From assembly GCF_002261425.1 (NCBI RefSeq), contig NZ_NEVJ01000002.1, positions 682,001-746,000 on the forward strand: 64,000 nucleotides of DNA, in the 5' to 3' direction. Positions within the stretch are counted from its first letter, which is position 1, and every line of letters starts with the position of its first letter. The position numbers and the translations under genes were made by a program. Below the pieces are notes generated by a model, which searched no databases, was not told the origin of the DNA, and saw only the letters and a program-made list of their open reading frames with translations. Shown here one piece after another: positions 8,123 to 14,645 of this stretch. The stretch comes from Bordetella genomosp. 9. GTDB taxonomy: Bacteria; Pseudomonadota; Gammaproteobacteria; Burkholderiales; Burkholderiaceae_B.

Positions 8123-9009
8123 TGGCCGAGCGTCCCGAAGAGCGGGGTGATACCCGTTTTTTCCGCGATCTGAGCCAGAACTTCGTCCACCGCATGGTCA
8201 ACCAGCCGGTCTGGGCGGACCAGGTCATACCAGAGCGCCAGGGTGCCGGAGGCTTGGCGATATCGGAGCTTCGCTTCAAGCGGATAAGCGTCGCCGCGCC
8301 AGAATGGAGCCAGGCCCAGGCGGAACCGCTCGAAGGCCTGCATGCGAGTCACTGTCGCATCGTCGTCCTTGTCGGTGTACTCCAGCTGTATGCCGCCTGA
8401 CTGCAGCCGAACATTGGACCGGATGCGCTTGTCCGATGACGCCTCAAACGCCAGCGCCATCTGCAACATTTCTCCCCCGGTTGGGAATCCGGCGCCGCCA
8501 TCGGTGTCCGAGCCAGCGAAGCAGTGGATGTTGTCCTCGATAAACGAGGCGAACTCGACCTGGGACATCTTCTCGCCGTTCTTTCCCATCCAGGTTTTCC
8601 ATTCGGGGCTGGCGGCGGGCGTGAACACTGCACGGAAGTCCTGCCACCCGGGGCTGGTGTCCGGGGCCCCGAACTCATGGTCATTGAATACGGCGGTGAC
8701 GATAAGCGGCGTAGCCGCGTTCGCGGCATCCACCTTGACGTAGATCTGGGTCTGCGGCTCCTTGTGCTGCAGGACGTACTGCACGAACGAGTCGACAGTC
8801 CGCAATTGAACCGTTCCCCGCTTACGTGGCGGCGTAGCTGCAAGTGCGGCTAGCGCGACGTCGGTTTCAAGGCGATAGCCGTGCGGGACCGCGAAAAGGC
8901 GGCCGAAGTCCGTCTCGGCGATTTCTTCGGGCCTTTGGGCCAGCCGCGCAGCAGTCTCGGCAATGTTGGGGTCGGCAATGGATGTCAATTCGCCGTTGGG
9001 GTTGGGCAT
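8119..9009 (-). CDS. DUF2303 family phage protein
   Basis: A 296-aa protein matching DUF2303: an N-terminal region ending FGRLFAVPHGY, then LRTVDSFVQYV, the conserved FNDHEFGAPDTSPGWQDFRA, and a C-terminal FWRGDAYPLEAKLRYR. Members are common in temperate phages of Proteobacteria, usually in the early operon near recombination or ParB-like genes. Biochemical function unknown. Stop overlaps the kinase start by 4 bases. Confidence 0.8.
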   Translation of the reverse strand: MPNPNGELTSIADPNIAETAARLAQRPEEIAETDFGRLFAVPHGYRLETDVALAALAATPPRKRGTVQLRTVDSFVQYVLQHKEPQTQIYVKVDAANAATPLIVTAVFNDHEFGAPDTSPGWQDFRAVFTPAASPEWKTWMGKNGEKMSQVEFASFIEDNIHCFAGSDTDGGAGFPTGGEMLQMALAFEASSDKRIRSNVRLQSGGIQLEYTDKDDDATVTRMQAFERFRLGLAPFWRGDAYPLEAKLRYRQASGTLALWYDLVRPDRLVDHAVDEVLAQIAEKTGITPLFGTLGQ

Positions 9010-9354
9010 TTACTGTCCTCCGATGGAGCGTAGGGTGGCGCTGCCGGCTTGCGGCAGCTGCTTGAGATCGAGGGCTTGCTGTCGCGGATCGCTCGGCGAT
9101 AGTCGGCCCTCGGGGGTGGGGTACATCAGGGTGGTGAGCGGTGCTTCTTCGGGCTCGACTGTCGTGATCTTGTCGAGGATCTCCAAGGCGCCCGAGCGGC
9201 TGACCTTCCTGATCGTCAGTTGCAGCGTCAGCTTTCCGGCTTTACCGGTAGCGTCCACTGCCTGCACGACTGAAGCGAGGCTGCTTTGCAGGTCGGCAAG
9301 GAGGCAGCCCGCGCGCAGGTGCCCCAGGGTTTCTTCGATGGTGGGCGAAGACAT
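9010..9354 (-). CDS. Phage hypothetical protein
   Basis: A 114-aa protein (MSSPTIEETLGHLRAG) directly abutting the DUF2303 start. Middle part is amphipathic beta (LTLQLTIRKVSRSGAL) with a conserved-looking PSDPRQQALDLK near the end. Proteins of this kind regularly precede DUF2303 genes in prophages, suggesting a joint role. No known function. Confidence 0.6.
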   Translation of the reverse strand: MSSPTIEETLGHLRAGCLLADLQSSLASVVQAVDATGKAGKLTLQLTIRKVSRSGALEILDKITTVEPEEAPLTTLMYPTPEGRLSPSDPRQQALDLKQLPQAGSATLRSIGGQ

Positions 9355-9378
9355 GGTGGTCCTTTTGAGAGAGGTAAA

Positions 9379-9585
9379 TCAGTCGCTGTCGCCGGCCTGG
9401 GCGCGCTTGACGTCAAAGCGTGGCCGAAGAATGGTCGGGCGACGTTGAAGGTCGGGGAGCACAGCGGCAGTGTTTTGGAGCGCGATGCGAAGCGCGGGGA
9501 ATCGAAGCGCCGCGTCCAGGTCGCCCGTGCATCGGGCGGCCCGCATGGCCTCTTGGAGCGCTTCGCGGGTGACCTGGGAGGACAT
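9379..9585 (-). CDS. Small phage hypothetical protein
   Basis: A 68-aa protein from ATG 9585 (MSSQVTREALQEAMRAARC). Helical N-terminal half, basic C-terminal half (LQRRPTILRPRFDVKRAQ). Lies between two small genes in the leftward operon. No family recognised. Confidence 0.5.
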   Translation of the reverse strand: MSSQVTREALQEAMRAARCTGDLDAALRFPALRIALQNTAAVLPDLQRRPTILRPRFDVKRAQAGDSD

Positions 9586-9587
9586 CG

Positions 9588-9860
9588 TTATCTCCGCGCG
9601 GAGAGAACTGCCGCGTCGAATACCGGTGCGATGACGGAATCGCCATCGGCATTCATTGAAAGGCACCCGTATTGGCCGGTGGAAGCGCGTCGCCAGAGCG
9701 TTGCGTGCGTTCCGCAGCTGCGCGCCATCATTGACTCCCGCTTCTGGTCGTAGGCACGGAACAATTTGGCGTCCCGGGCGCCGACGACTTGCCCCGCAAC
9801 GAAACTTGCGCCGACAAGTGCCGCGACGAGGAGCGCTAAACCGAGTTTGTGCGCACCCAT
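9588..9860 (-). CDS. Small exported or membrane-anchored phage protein
   Basis: A 90-aa protein from ATG 9860 (MGAHKLGLALLVAALVGASFVAG). Residues 5-23 are a hydrophobic segment that could be an uncleaved anchor or signal peptide. The remainder has two Cys (SCGTHATLW and QYGCLS), compatible with a disulphide in the periplasm. A possible superinfection or envelope factor, but that is a guess. Ends 2 bases before the next gene. Confidence 0.5.
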   Translation of the reverse strand: MGAHKLGLALLVAALVGASFVAGQVVGARDAKLFRAYDQKRESMMARSCGTHATLWRRASTGQYGCLSMNADGDSVIAPVFDAAVLSARR

Positions 9861-9862
9861 GG

Positions 9863-10123
9863 TCAGTTGCGCTCCTGACCCTGGCGGACCAACTCGTTGA
9901 AAGAGTGCGGAGCGCCTTGTGTGCTGGAGGGGTCCGCGATGACAAGGAGCTTCGCGTAATGCGAGCGCTGCTCGCGGCGGCCTTCCAAGTAGGACTCCAG
10001 GGCAACCCTGTATTCGCGGACCGTGAGCACGCCGAAATGGCTGGCCGCCCAGCGCTCGAAGTCCTCGTGCTCGGAACTTTGGTCTGGACGGGTGGTTGCT
10101 GCGTTGTCGGTTGCTGTTTTCAC
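9863..10123 (-). CDS. First gene of the leftward early operon, hypothetical
   Basis: An 86-aa protein. I choose GTG 10123 because it is preceded by GGAG at 7-base spacing, and because the -10 of the leftward promoter (10161-10166) puts the transcript start at about 10,155, on top of the alternative ATG 10156. Content is charged and helical (FERWAASHFGVLTVREYRVALESYLEGRRE). No family recognised. Confidence 0.55.
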   Translation of the reverse strand: MKTATDNAATTRPDQSSEHEDFERWAASHFGVLTVREYRVALESYLEGRREQRSHYAKLLVIADPSSTQGAPHSFNELVRQGQERN

Positions 10124-10160
10124 ACCGTATCTCCATGTGCTGTGGTCAGGCGACATGGAA

Positions 10161-10189
10161 ATAATACGGATGTATTTTTACCTGGTCAA
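10161..10189 (-). promoter_or_regulatory. Leftward early promoter (PL-like)
   Basis: Read on the minus strand: -35 TTGACC (10184-10189), a 17-base spacer, -10 TATTAT (10161-10166), a near-consensus sigma-70 promoter. The operator at 10163-10176 covers the -10 and the operator at 10188-10201 touches the -35, so repressor binding should block it. It would drive the operon from 10,123 down to int. Confidence 0.75.
10163..10176. promoter_or_regulatory. Repressor operator copy 1 (AATAC-GGAT-GTATT)
   Basis: A perfect 5+5 inverted repeat with a 4-base centre, overlapping the -10 of the leftward promoter. It shares both half-sites exactly with three other copies around the repressor gene. Confidence 0.75.
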
Positions 10190-10201
10190 TACAAAAGTAT
10201 T
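10188..10201. promoter_or_regulatory. Repressor operator copy 2 (AATAC-AAAA-GTATT)
   Basis: Same palindrome as copy 1, start-to-start 25 bases away. It overlaps the -35 of the leftward promoter by two bases. Confidence 0.75.
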
Positions 10202-10318
10202 TTTGGCGGGCGCAGGTCCGTTGCCCTATGCGGTCAGGTCTTTGTCCAGAACTCGGGATTTGTCCAAATAACGCGGTCGCTCAGCCTCCACCAGCGGCCG
10301 AACCGCTGGGGCGGGGCG

Positions 10319-10654
10319 TCATGCCCTTTTGGCGGCGGCTATTCGCGCCAGTTTCAGGCGCACGATAGCCGCAATCTCCTCTCGGTCATCCGTAGATAAC
10401 CCCGCGTAGTCCTCTGGCGTTATGTCCGCAGGAAATGGCCAGAATGGAGCCGTCTCCCCACGGCCCGTCTCTAGCCATTCTGGGCGTACACCCAGCACTG
10501 CGGCAATCCGTACCAGGTAGCGGGATCCTTCGTTCCGTCCCGCTTCTATATGTCCGATCGTGCCTTGTGACAGTCCGACGCGCTTAGCGAGGTCGCCTTG
10601 CGTCAAGCCTTTCGATTTGCGTGCCTCGCGGATTCGGTCGCCGATGGAGCTCAT
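10319..10654 (-). CDS. CI-like phage repressor (XRE helix-turn-helix, short form)
   Basis: A 111-aa protein from ATG 10654 (MSSIGDRIREARKSKG). Residues ~4-60 are an XRE/lambda-repressor HTH (LTQGDLAKRVGLSQGTIGHIEAGR). The C-terminal half (WPFPADITPEDYAGLSTDDREEIAAIVRLKL) lacks the S24 LexA-like peptidase domain, so RecA-stimulated self-cleavage is not possible; induction must use another route. It sits between two pairs of identical palindromes, its likely operators, and is divergent from the Cro-like gene. Upstream on its mRNA a small hairpin (CCCGA-TTG-TCGGG, 10657-10669) lies just before the start codon and no good ribosome-binding site is seen. Confidence 0.8.
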   Translation of the reverse strand: MSSIGDRIREARKSKGLTQGDLAKRVGLSQGTIGHIEAGRNEGSRYLVRIAAVLGVRPEWLETGRGETAPFWPFPADITPEDYAGLSTDDREEIAAIVRLKLARIAAAKRA

Positions 10655-10678
10655 GTCCCGATTGTCGGGGACAGAGCT

Positions 10679-10692
10679 AATACATCGGTATT
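10679..10692. promoter_or_regulatory. Repressor operator copy 3 (AATAC-ATCG-GTATT)
   Basis: Third copy of the palindrome, 25 bases upstream of the repressor start codon on its own leader side; suited to autoregulation of the repressor. Confidence 0.7.
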
Positions 10693-10702
10693 CAAGTTCC
10701 GG

Positions 10703-10732
10703 TTGCTGAGAAAAATACATAAGTATTAGAAT
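10703..10732 (+). promoter_or_regulatory. Rightward early promoter (PR-like)
   Basis: -35 TTGCTG (10703-10708), 18-base spacer, -10 TAGAAT (10727-10732). The predicted transcript start falls at about 10,739, on the Cro-like start codon itself, suggesting a leaderless mRNA. Operator copy 4 fills the spacer. Confidence 0.6.
10714..10727. promoter_or_regulatory. Repressor operator copy 4 (AATAC-ATAA-GTATT)
   Basis: Fourth copy of the palindrome, lying between the -35 and -10 of the rightward promoter, so binding should prevent RNA polymerase access. Confidence 0.75.
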
Positions 10733-10737
10733 GCGCC

Positions 10738-10950
10738 ATGGACACGAAAGACGTCGTCGCGGAACTGCGCAGCCTGGGTAAGTCCCAGGCTGCGATTGCA
10801 GCAGAGTGCCAACTCTCCCAGGGCGCCATCTCGCACATAGAGACAGGGCGAAGGAAGGAGGTGCGGGCGAGTACGCACGCGAAGTTGATGGCGGCCCTGC
10901 GTAAAGCCCGGCAGGCGCATGCCGCTGGACTTGCCGCAAATAAACCTTAG
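10738..10950 (+). CDS. Cro-like regulator
   Basis: A 70-aa protein (MDTKDVVAELRSLGKSQ) made almost entirely of one helix-turn-helix (SQAAIAAECQLSQGAISHIETG), followed by a basic tail. Size, position and divergence from the CI-like repressor identify it as the Cro-type regulator that would shut down repressor synthesis. The promoter -10 ends 5 bases before the ATG, so the mRNA is probably leaderless. Confidence 0.75.
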   Translation: MDTKDVVAELRSLGKSQAAIAAECQLSQGAISHIETGRRKEVRASTHAKLMAALRKARQAHAAGLAANKP

Positions 10951-11023
10951 CGGCCGCGGTTGTTCTGTTGCAGCGCATCGTAGCCGCGCTGCTCATCAGT
11001 AAATACGTTCGGAGACAGTGCAC

Positions 11024-11470
11024 ATGAACATCCTTGATGCGGCGTACGCAACGGTCCACGACTACCCCGGTGGAAGCGAGTCACTCGGGCCGCGGGTGAA
11101 CGTCTCTGCCGCGGTGCTACGCAACAAGGTCAACCCGAACAACGACACCCATCACCTTACGGTGGCCGAGGCGCAACGCATAGTCGGCGTCACAGGCGAT
11201 ATGCGAATGATTGAGGCTTGGGCCCGCGAGCATGGCCGCGTGGTGGTCAAGGTTCCAGGCGCAGACGAGTGCGTGTCGGACATGGATGTTTTGACCGAGG
11301 TCGTATCGATGAACGTGCAGGTAGGGCACTACATGCAGGCCATTCATGCGGCGCTTGCCGACGGAAAGGTCGACAAGGCGGAGATCGCCACGATCCGAGA
11401 GAAGGCGATGGAAACTCAAGCAGAGGTCGCGCGACTGGTCGCTTGTCTCGAAGGGATGGCAGAATCGTGA
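11024..11470 (+). CDS. CII-type phage regulatory protein
   Basis: A 148-aa protein matching the Phage_CP76/regulatory CII family: MNILDAAYATVHDYPGG, SLGPRVNVSAAVLRNKVNP and THHLTVAEAQRIVGVTGD. The N-terminal half is the DNA-binding part, the C-terminal half (MDVLTEVVSMNVQVGHYMQAI onward) is helical. ATG 11024 is used, with GGAGA 9 bases upstream; GTG 11018 is an alternative. It probably takes part in the lysis-lysogeny decision. Confidence 0.75.
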   Translation: MNILDAAYATVHDYPGGSESLGPRVNVSAAVLRNKVNPNNDTHHLTVAEAQRIVGVTGDMRMIEAWAREHGRVVVKVPGADECVSDMDVLTEVVSMNVQVGHYMQAIHAALADGKVDKAEIATIREKAMETQAEVARLVACLEGMAES

Positions 11471-11775
11471 GCGCTCCGCTGGTCAGTCCGAGAGAGCGAG
11501 TCGGAGGCAGGCCTCGCGGCACGCTCGGCCCCTTAGCACGCCAAATGCTCGATGCTATTGCTACTGATGGCAATACAGCGCTCGAGCTCGCACAGGCATT
11601 GCAGATCAGCGTTCGCGCGGTTCGGTACACCTGCTGCCGCCTGGAAGCCGCCGGCTTGCTGAGGGACGGCGGGCGAGTGCCCGTCGCAGGTGCTCGACGG
11701 CCCGCGATCCGCTATATGCGGCGCGACTCGCGTTTGCCGGGCATATCTTTGCCCGCCGGATTCTTCACCGCATGA
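11467..11775 (+). CDS. Small winged-helix protein
   Basis: A 102-aa protein; GTG 11467 overlaps the previous stop (GTGA), so translation is coupled. The middle (RQMLDAIATDGNTALELAQALQISVRAVRYTCCRLEAAGLL) reads as a winged helix-turn-helix of the MarR/ArsR sort. Probably a DNA-binding early phage protein; target unknown. Confidence 0.6.
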   Translation: MSAPLVSPRERVGGRPRGTLGPLARQMLDAIATDGNTALELAQALQISVRAVRYTCCRLEAAGLLRDGGRVPVAGARRPAIRYMRRDSRLPGISLPAGFFTA

Positions 11776-12167
11776 CGGCCGATCTTTTCGGCGCGCCTGC
11801 GCCACTTCGCCAGCCCGCCGGCAGGAAGCCGGCGACGACAGACGATAAGCGCTGGGTGCCCCCGATCAATCGAATGGTGCAATTGCCGGGTGGCCCAGCT
11901 TTCTATCACGTGGGCAGTCGGGCGCTCACGCGGGATGAGCTATACCGGCTGACGGATTTTCGCCGTGCTGAACGCGAACGTCCGGACGACGACATCATTG
12001 TCATTCTTGATTGCCATCACGAGCCAGCCAGGGTGTACCTGGTTGCGCTGCCAATAAATCATCCCTCTCGCCTCGGTGCAGACGGGCGCCCTGATCCTTT
12101 GCGTCAGCCATTCTGGAAGCACGGAGAAGTGTTGCACATCCGGCCTTCAGGTCGCGCACCTCCGTAG
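11772..12167 (+). CDS. Phage hypothetical protein
   Basis: A 131-aa protein starting at ATG 11772 that overlaps the previous stop (ATGA). Pieces such as RVYLVALPINHPSRLGADGRPD give no family match. Followed by a 311-base gap before the replication gene. Confidence 0.5.
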   Translation: MTADLFGAPAPLRQPAGRKPATTDDKRWVPPINRMVQLPGGPAFYHVGSRALTRDELYRLTDFRRAERERPDDDIIVILDCHHEPARVYLVALPINHPSRLGADGRPDPLRQPFWKHGEVLHIRPSGRAPP

Positions 12168-12478
12168 CTGTATTGGTAGGAAGGGGCGAAGAGGCTGAAT
12201 ACGCGGTTACCCCTTCCGAAATGGCTCCAAACCGGTCCCTGGGAGCAGCGTGGGTGCGAAAGGCTAGAGCGCGGGAGGGGCGTCTGTACGGACGTCGACA
12301 GTCTGGCCGACCACGGGGGCGTACACCGCTCGTGGGCCCTTCTGCATACGGTCGGCTCCGGCGCGGCAATGCAACAGGTCGAGCGCGATGGGTAGGGGGT
12401 GCTCCGCCCATCGCACCGATCTCACCAGCACAGCAATCGACATTGAACCAATGGTGTATCAGGGACACGGGGTATCTC
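12168..12478 (+). other. Intergenic stretch without a convincing gene
   Basis: 311 bases between two early genes. An open frame exists here but its translation is Arg/Gly-rich and lacks a good start, so I do not call it. No terminator or strong promoter was found; it may be an untranslated part of the early transcript or the phage replication origin, but I see no iterons. Confidence 0.4.
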
Positions 12479-12952
12479 ATGAACGTTCTAAAGCTCTTCT
12501 CAGATGAAAAATCCGCGCGGGCGAAGCAATCAGACCCGGCGCCGGCGCATTCGTTCGAGCAATTTTGGGCCGCATGGCCGCGCCGGACCGCGAAACGTGC
12601 GGCGCAGAAGGCCTGGGCGCGCATGACACCAGACGAGCAGGCGCAGGCCATGGAGGCGCTGCCGCAGCATGTCAGATACTGGCGCGTCACCGGAACCGAA
12701 TCGCAGTACATCCCGCACCCGGCCACTTGGCTTAACGGAGCACGTTGGGAAGATGAAATCGAGTTGCCCCAGAAGGCCGCGCCGGCACAACGAGAGTCGG
12801 GCCCTGGCTGGTGGACGTCGCACTCGCTCATGGAACGAAAGGGGCGCGATGTCGGGGTGGGGCCTGCCCGCGCGGGCGAAACGACCGACCAGTACCGTGC
12901 CCGAATTCAGCAGGCCATCGAGGAACAGGTGCGTTTTGGCAAGGTGGCGTGA
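12479..12952 (+). CDS. Phage replication protein (O/helicase-loader-like C-terminal domain)
   Basis: A 157-aa protein from ATG 12479 (MNVLKLFSDEKSARAKQ). The core FEQFWAAWPRRTAKRAAQKAWARM, followed by HPATWLNGARWEDE, is the domain shared by phage replication proteins and putative helicase loaders. The family normally carries this domain behind a larger HTH region, so this is a short form. It is followed directly by the Q-like gene (GTGATG). Confidence 0.65.
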   Translation: MNVLKLFSDEKSARAKQSDPAPAHSFEQFWAAWPRRTAKRAAQKAWARMTPDEQAQAMEALPQHVRYWRVTGTESQYIPHPATWLNGARWEDEIELPQKAAPAQRESGPGWWTSHSLMERKGRDVGVGPARAGETTDQYRARIQQAIEEQVRFGKVA

Positions 12953-13356
12953 TGCAGCGGATCGAGTGGGTGCACCGGCGATTCGAGCAGTGGGCGCTTT
13001 GGGCCCATGGAACCGGAGGAGCCTATGGTGCGGGCGCGATGTTTAACGCGAACCGCGTGGACCAGACAGATGACGTCCGCGCCGGCATGCGTAACACGGA
13101 TCCCGCGTTCAATGCTGAAGCCTTGGAGACGGATCGCGCTGTTGCACAACTGCCCGACGATTTGAAGCGGGCCGTAATCGGCGCGTACGTCTGGGAAGGC
13201 GGCATGCAGGTCGTCGCGGAAAAGCTAAAGTGCACGCGCGCGACGCTGCACCGGCGACTGTGCTGTGCGGACAGGCGTGTGGTCGAATGGATCGACGCCC
13301 GCCGGGCGAGGGAAGCGGAGCTTCGCAAGAGAGGGGTTTTTGCAACTTATACATGA
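12952..13356 (+). CDS. Q-like late antiterminator candidate
   Basis: A 134-aa protein from ATG 12952 (MQRIEWVHRRFEQWALWAHG). The N-terminal phrase and the C-terminal HTH (YVWEGGMQVVAEKLKCTRATLHRRL, ending with a basic helix) match a family placed at the antiterminator Q position in Burkholderiales and Pseudomonas phages. It is the last gene before a strong terminator (13387-13421) and the late operon. Antitermination is inferred from family position and from the many terminator-like hairpins downstream. Confidence 0.6.
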   Translation: MQRIEWVHRRFEQWALWAHGTGGAYGAGAMFNANRVDQTDDVRAGMRNTDPAFNAEALETDRAVAQLPDDLKRAVIGAYVWEGGMQVVAEKLKCTRATLHRRLCCADRRVVEWIDARRAREAELRKRGVFATYT

Positions 13357-13386
13357 CCCCCCATAATCCGCTACATTCCTGCGGAG

Positions 13387-13421
13387 CCCGCGACCTGAGA
13401 GAGATTCAGGCGCGGGTTTTT
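13387..13421 (+). terminator. Intrinsic terminator after the early operon
   Basis: Stem CCCGCG-A-CCTGA with loop GAGAGAT pairing TCAGG-CGCGGG, followed by five T. The stem is 11 bp with one bulged A. It separates early genes from the packaging genes, where an antiterminator would act. Confidence 0.8.
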
Positions 13422-13517
13422 CGTTTGGCAGTGCCCGTAGGCGCAATCGGCAGGGCTTCCCCATGAGCCCGAGTCCCCCGCTGTGGCCCGCAGTTGAATT
13501 GCGTCAGGGCTTCTAAC

Positions 13518-13955
13518 ATGCCAACTGCTCGTCCACGTCCTTGTCGACACCCGGGGTGTGGGGCATTGGTGCGCGGTGGTGGGCTTTGCCCTGTCCATGA
13601 TGCCGCGCGCCAGCGATTGCAACGCGAGCAGGACCAAGCACGGGGCAGTGCGGCCGCACGTGGATACACGTCCCGGTGGCGGAAGGCAAGCCAGACTTTC
13701 CTCAAGCAAAACCCACTTTGCGTGCACTGTGCCGCAGCAGGTCGAATCGAAGAGGCGCGGCTTACGGACCATGTCGTGCCGCATCGTCTGGGCCAGGCAC
13801 TGGACGCGGGCAATCAAGACCTCATCGCGGTGGCGCAGCGCCTCTTCTGGGACACGTCGAACTGGCAGGGCCTGTGCTGGTCTTGTCACTCGATCAAGAC
13901 GGCGCGGGAGGACGGCGGCTTCGGGCATCCGGCCCTGCGGCGTCATGGCTATTGA
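13518..13955 (+). CDS. HNH endonuclease (packaging-associated)
   Basis: A 145-aa protein from ATG 13518 (MPTARPRPCRHPGCG). Zinc-binding cysteines (CRHPGCG, CPVH) frame the N-terminus; an HNH core follows: CVHCAAAG, TDHVVPHRLG, CWSCHSIKTA. HNH proteins immediately upstream of terS (HK97 gp74 type) work with terminase in cos cleavage, and the position here fits that role. Confidence 0.8.
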   Translation: MPTARPRPCRHPGCGALVRGGGLCPVHDAARQRLQREQDQARGSAAARGYTSRWRKASQTFLKQNPLCVHCAAAGRIEEARLTDHVVPHRLGQALDAGNQDLIAVAQRLFWDTSNWQGLCWSCHSIKTAREDGGFGHPALRRHGY

Positions 13956-14144
13956 TGCCCAGGCGGGCGGGACACGGCGGTGCACGGACGGTAGGGGGGT
14001 TGAAAGTTCGCGAGTTCGCGACTGAGACCGTCTGCCCAGCTGCGAATTTATGGAGCGTAGTTTTAGGAGGGGGGGGGTCAAACGGTCCTCTCATCAGGAT
14101 TGGCGTAAGGCGTACCTCCTTAGGTGAACGCGATAGAGGCACAC

Positions 14145-14645
14145 ATGAACGGCAACCCTCCGAACCTGACGGTGATCCCGGGTGGCGGCGGAAAGGCGCC
14201 GGCAGCTGCGGTTTCGCAAGTGCAATCGCCGGACCGGCCGCCCGGCAACATGAGCGCGGAAGAGATCGAGGTCTGGAACTACATTTGCGCGCAGCTGCGA
14301 GAGGCGGGCATTGAGCACACCACGTTCGGGCTTGCCGCGGCGATCGTCTGCAAGCTGTACGTGGCTTGGCTGCGGGCTACCGCCAAGCTTGAGAATGTAA
14401 TGGCCGAAGGGGACGGCTCGTACATGGTGAAAACGCCCAACGGCTACGAGCAGCCTCACCAGGCCTTCTATGTGGCGCAGGGCCTGCGTAAAGAACTCCT
14501 GACCTATCTGCCCGAATGCTGTCTGACAATCCCATCCTTCGCGAACGTCCGAAGCAAGCTGGGCGGCGGCGGGCAGCTCGATCTGCCGTTCGGCTCCCTG
14601 GTGGGCCACGCGAACGCGGATCGAAAAAGCTACTCGCACGGATAA
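14145..14645 (+). CDS. terS: Terminase small subunit, P27 family
   Basis: A 166-aa protein from ATG 14145 (MNGNPPNLTVIPGGGGKAP), with GAGG 5 bases upstream; GTG 14124 is possible. The middle (MSAEEIEVWNYICAQLREAG, AAAIVCKLYVAWLRA) and the YMVKTPNGYEQPHQAFYVA motif are typical of P27-type small subunits that recognise the packaging site. Its 3' part overlaps the terL frame by 130 bases if terL starts at 14516. Confidence 0.75.
   Translation: MNGNPPNLTVIPGGGGKAPAAAVSQVQSPDRPPGNMSAEEIEVWNYICAQLREAGIEHTTFGLAAAIVCKLYVAWLRATAKLENVMAEGDGSYMVKTPNGYEQPHQAFYVAQGLRKELLTYLPECCLTIPSFANVRSKLGGGGQLDLPFGSLVGHANADRKSYSHG

Noticed and set aside
14069..14077. G9 run as a phase-variation switch
   Set aside because: No open frame or promoter spans it, so slippage would not switch a gene; kept only as part of a cos candidate.
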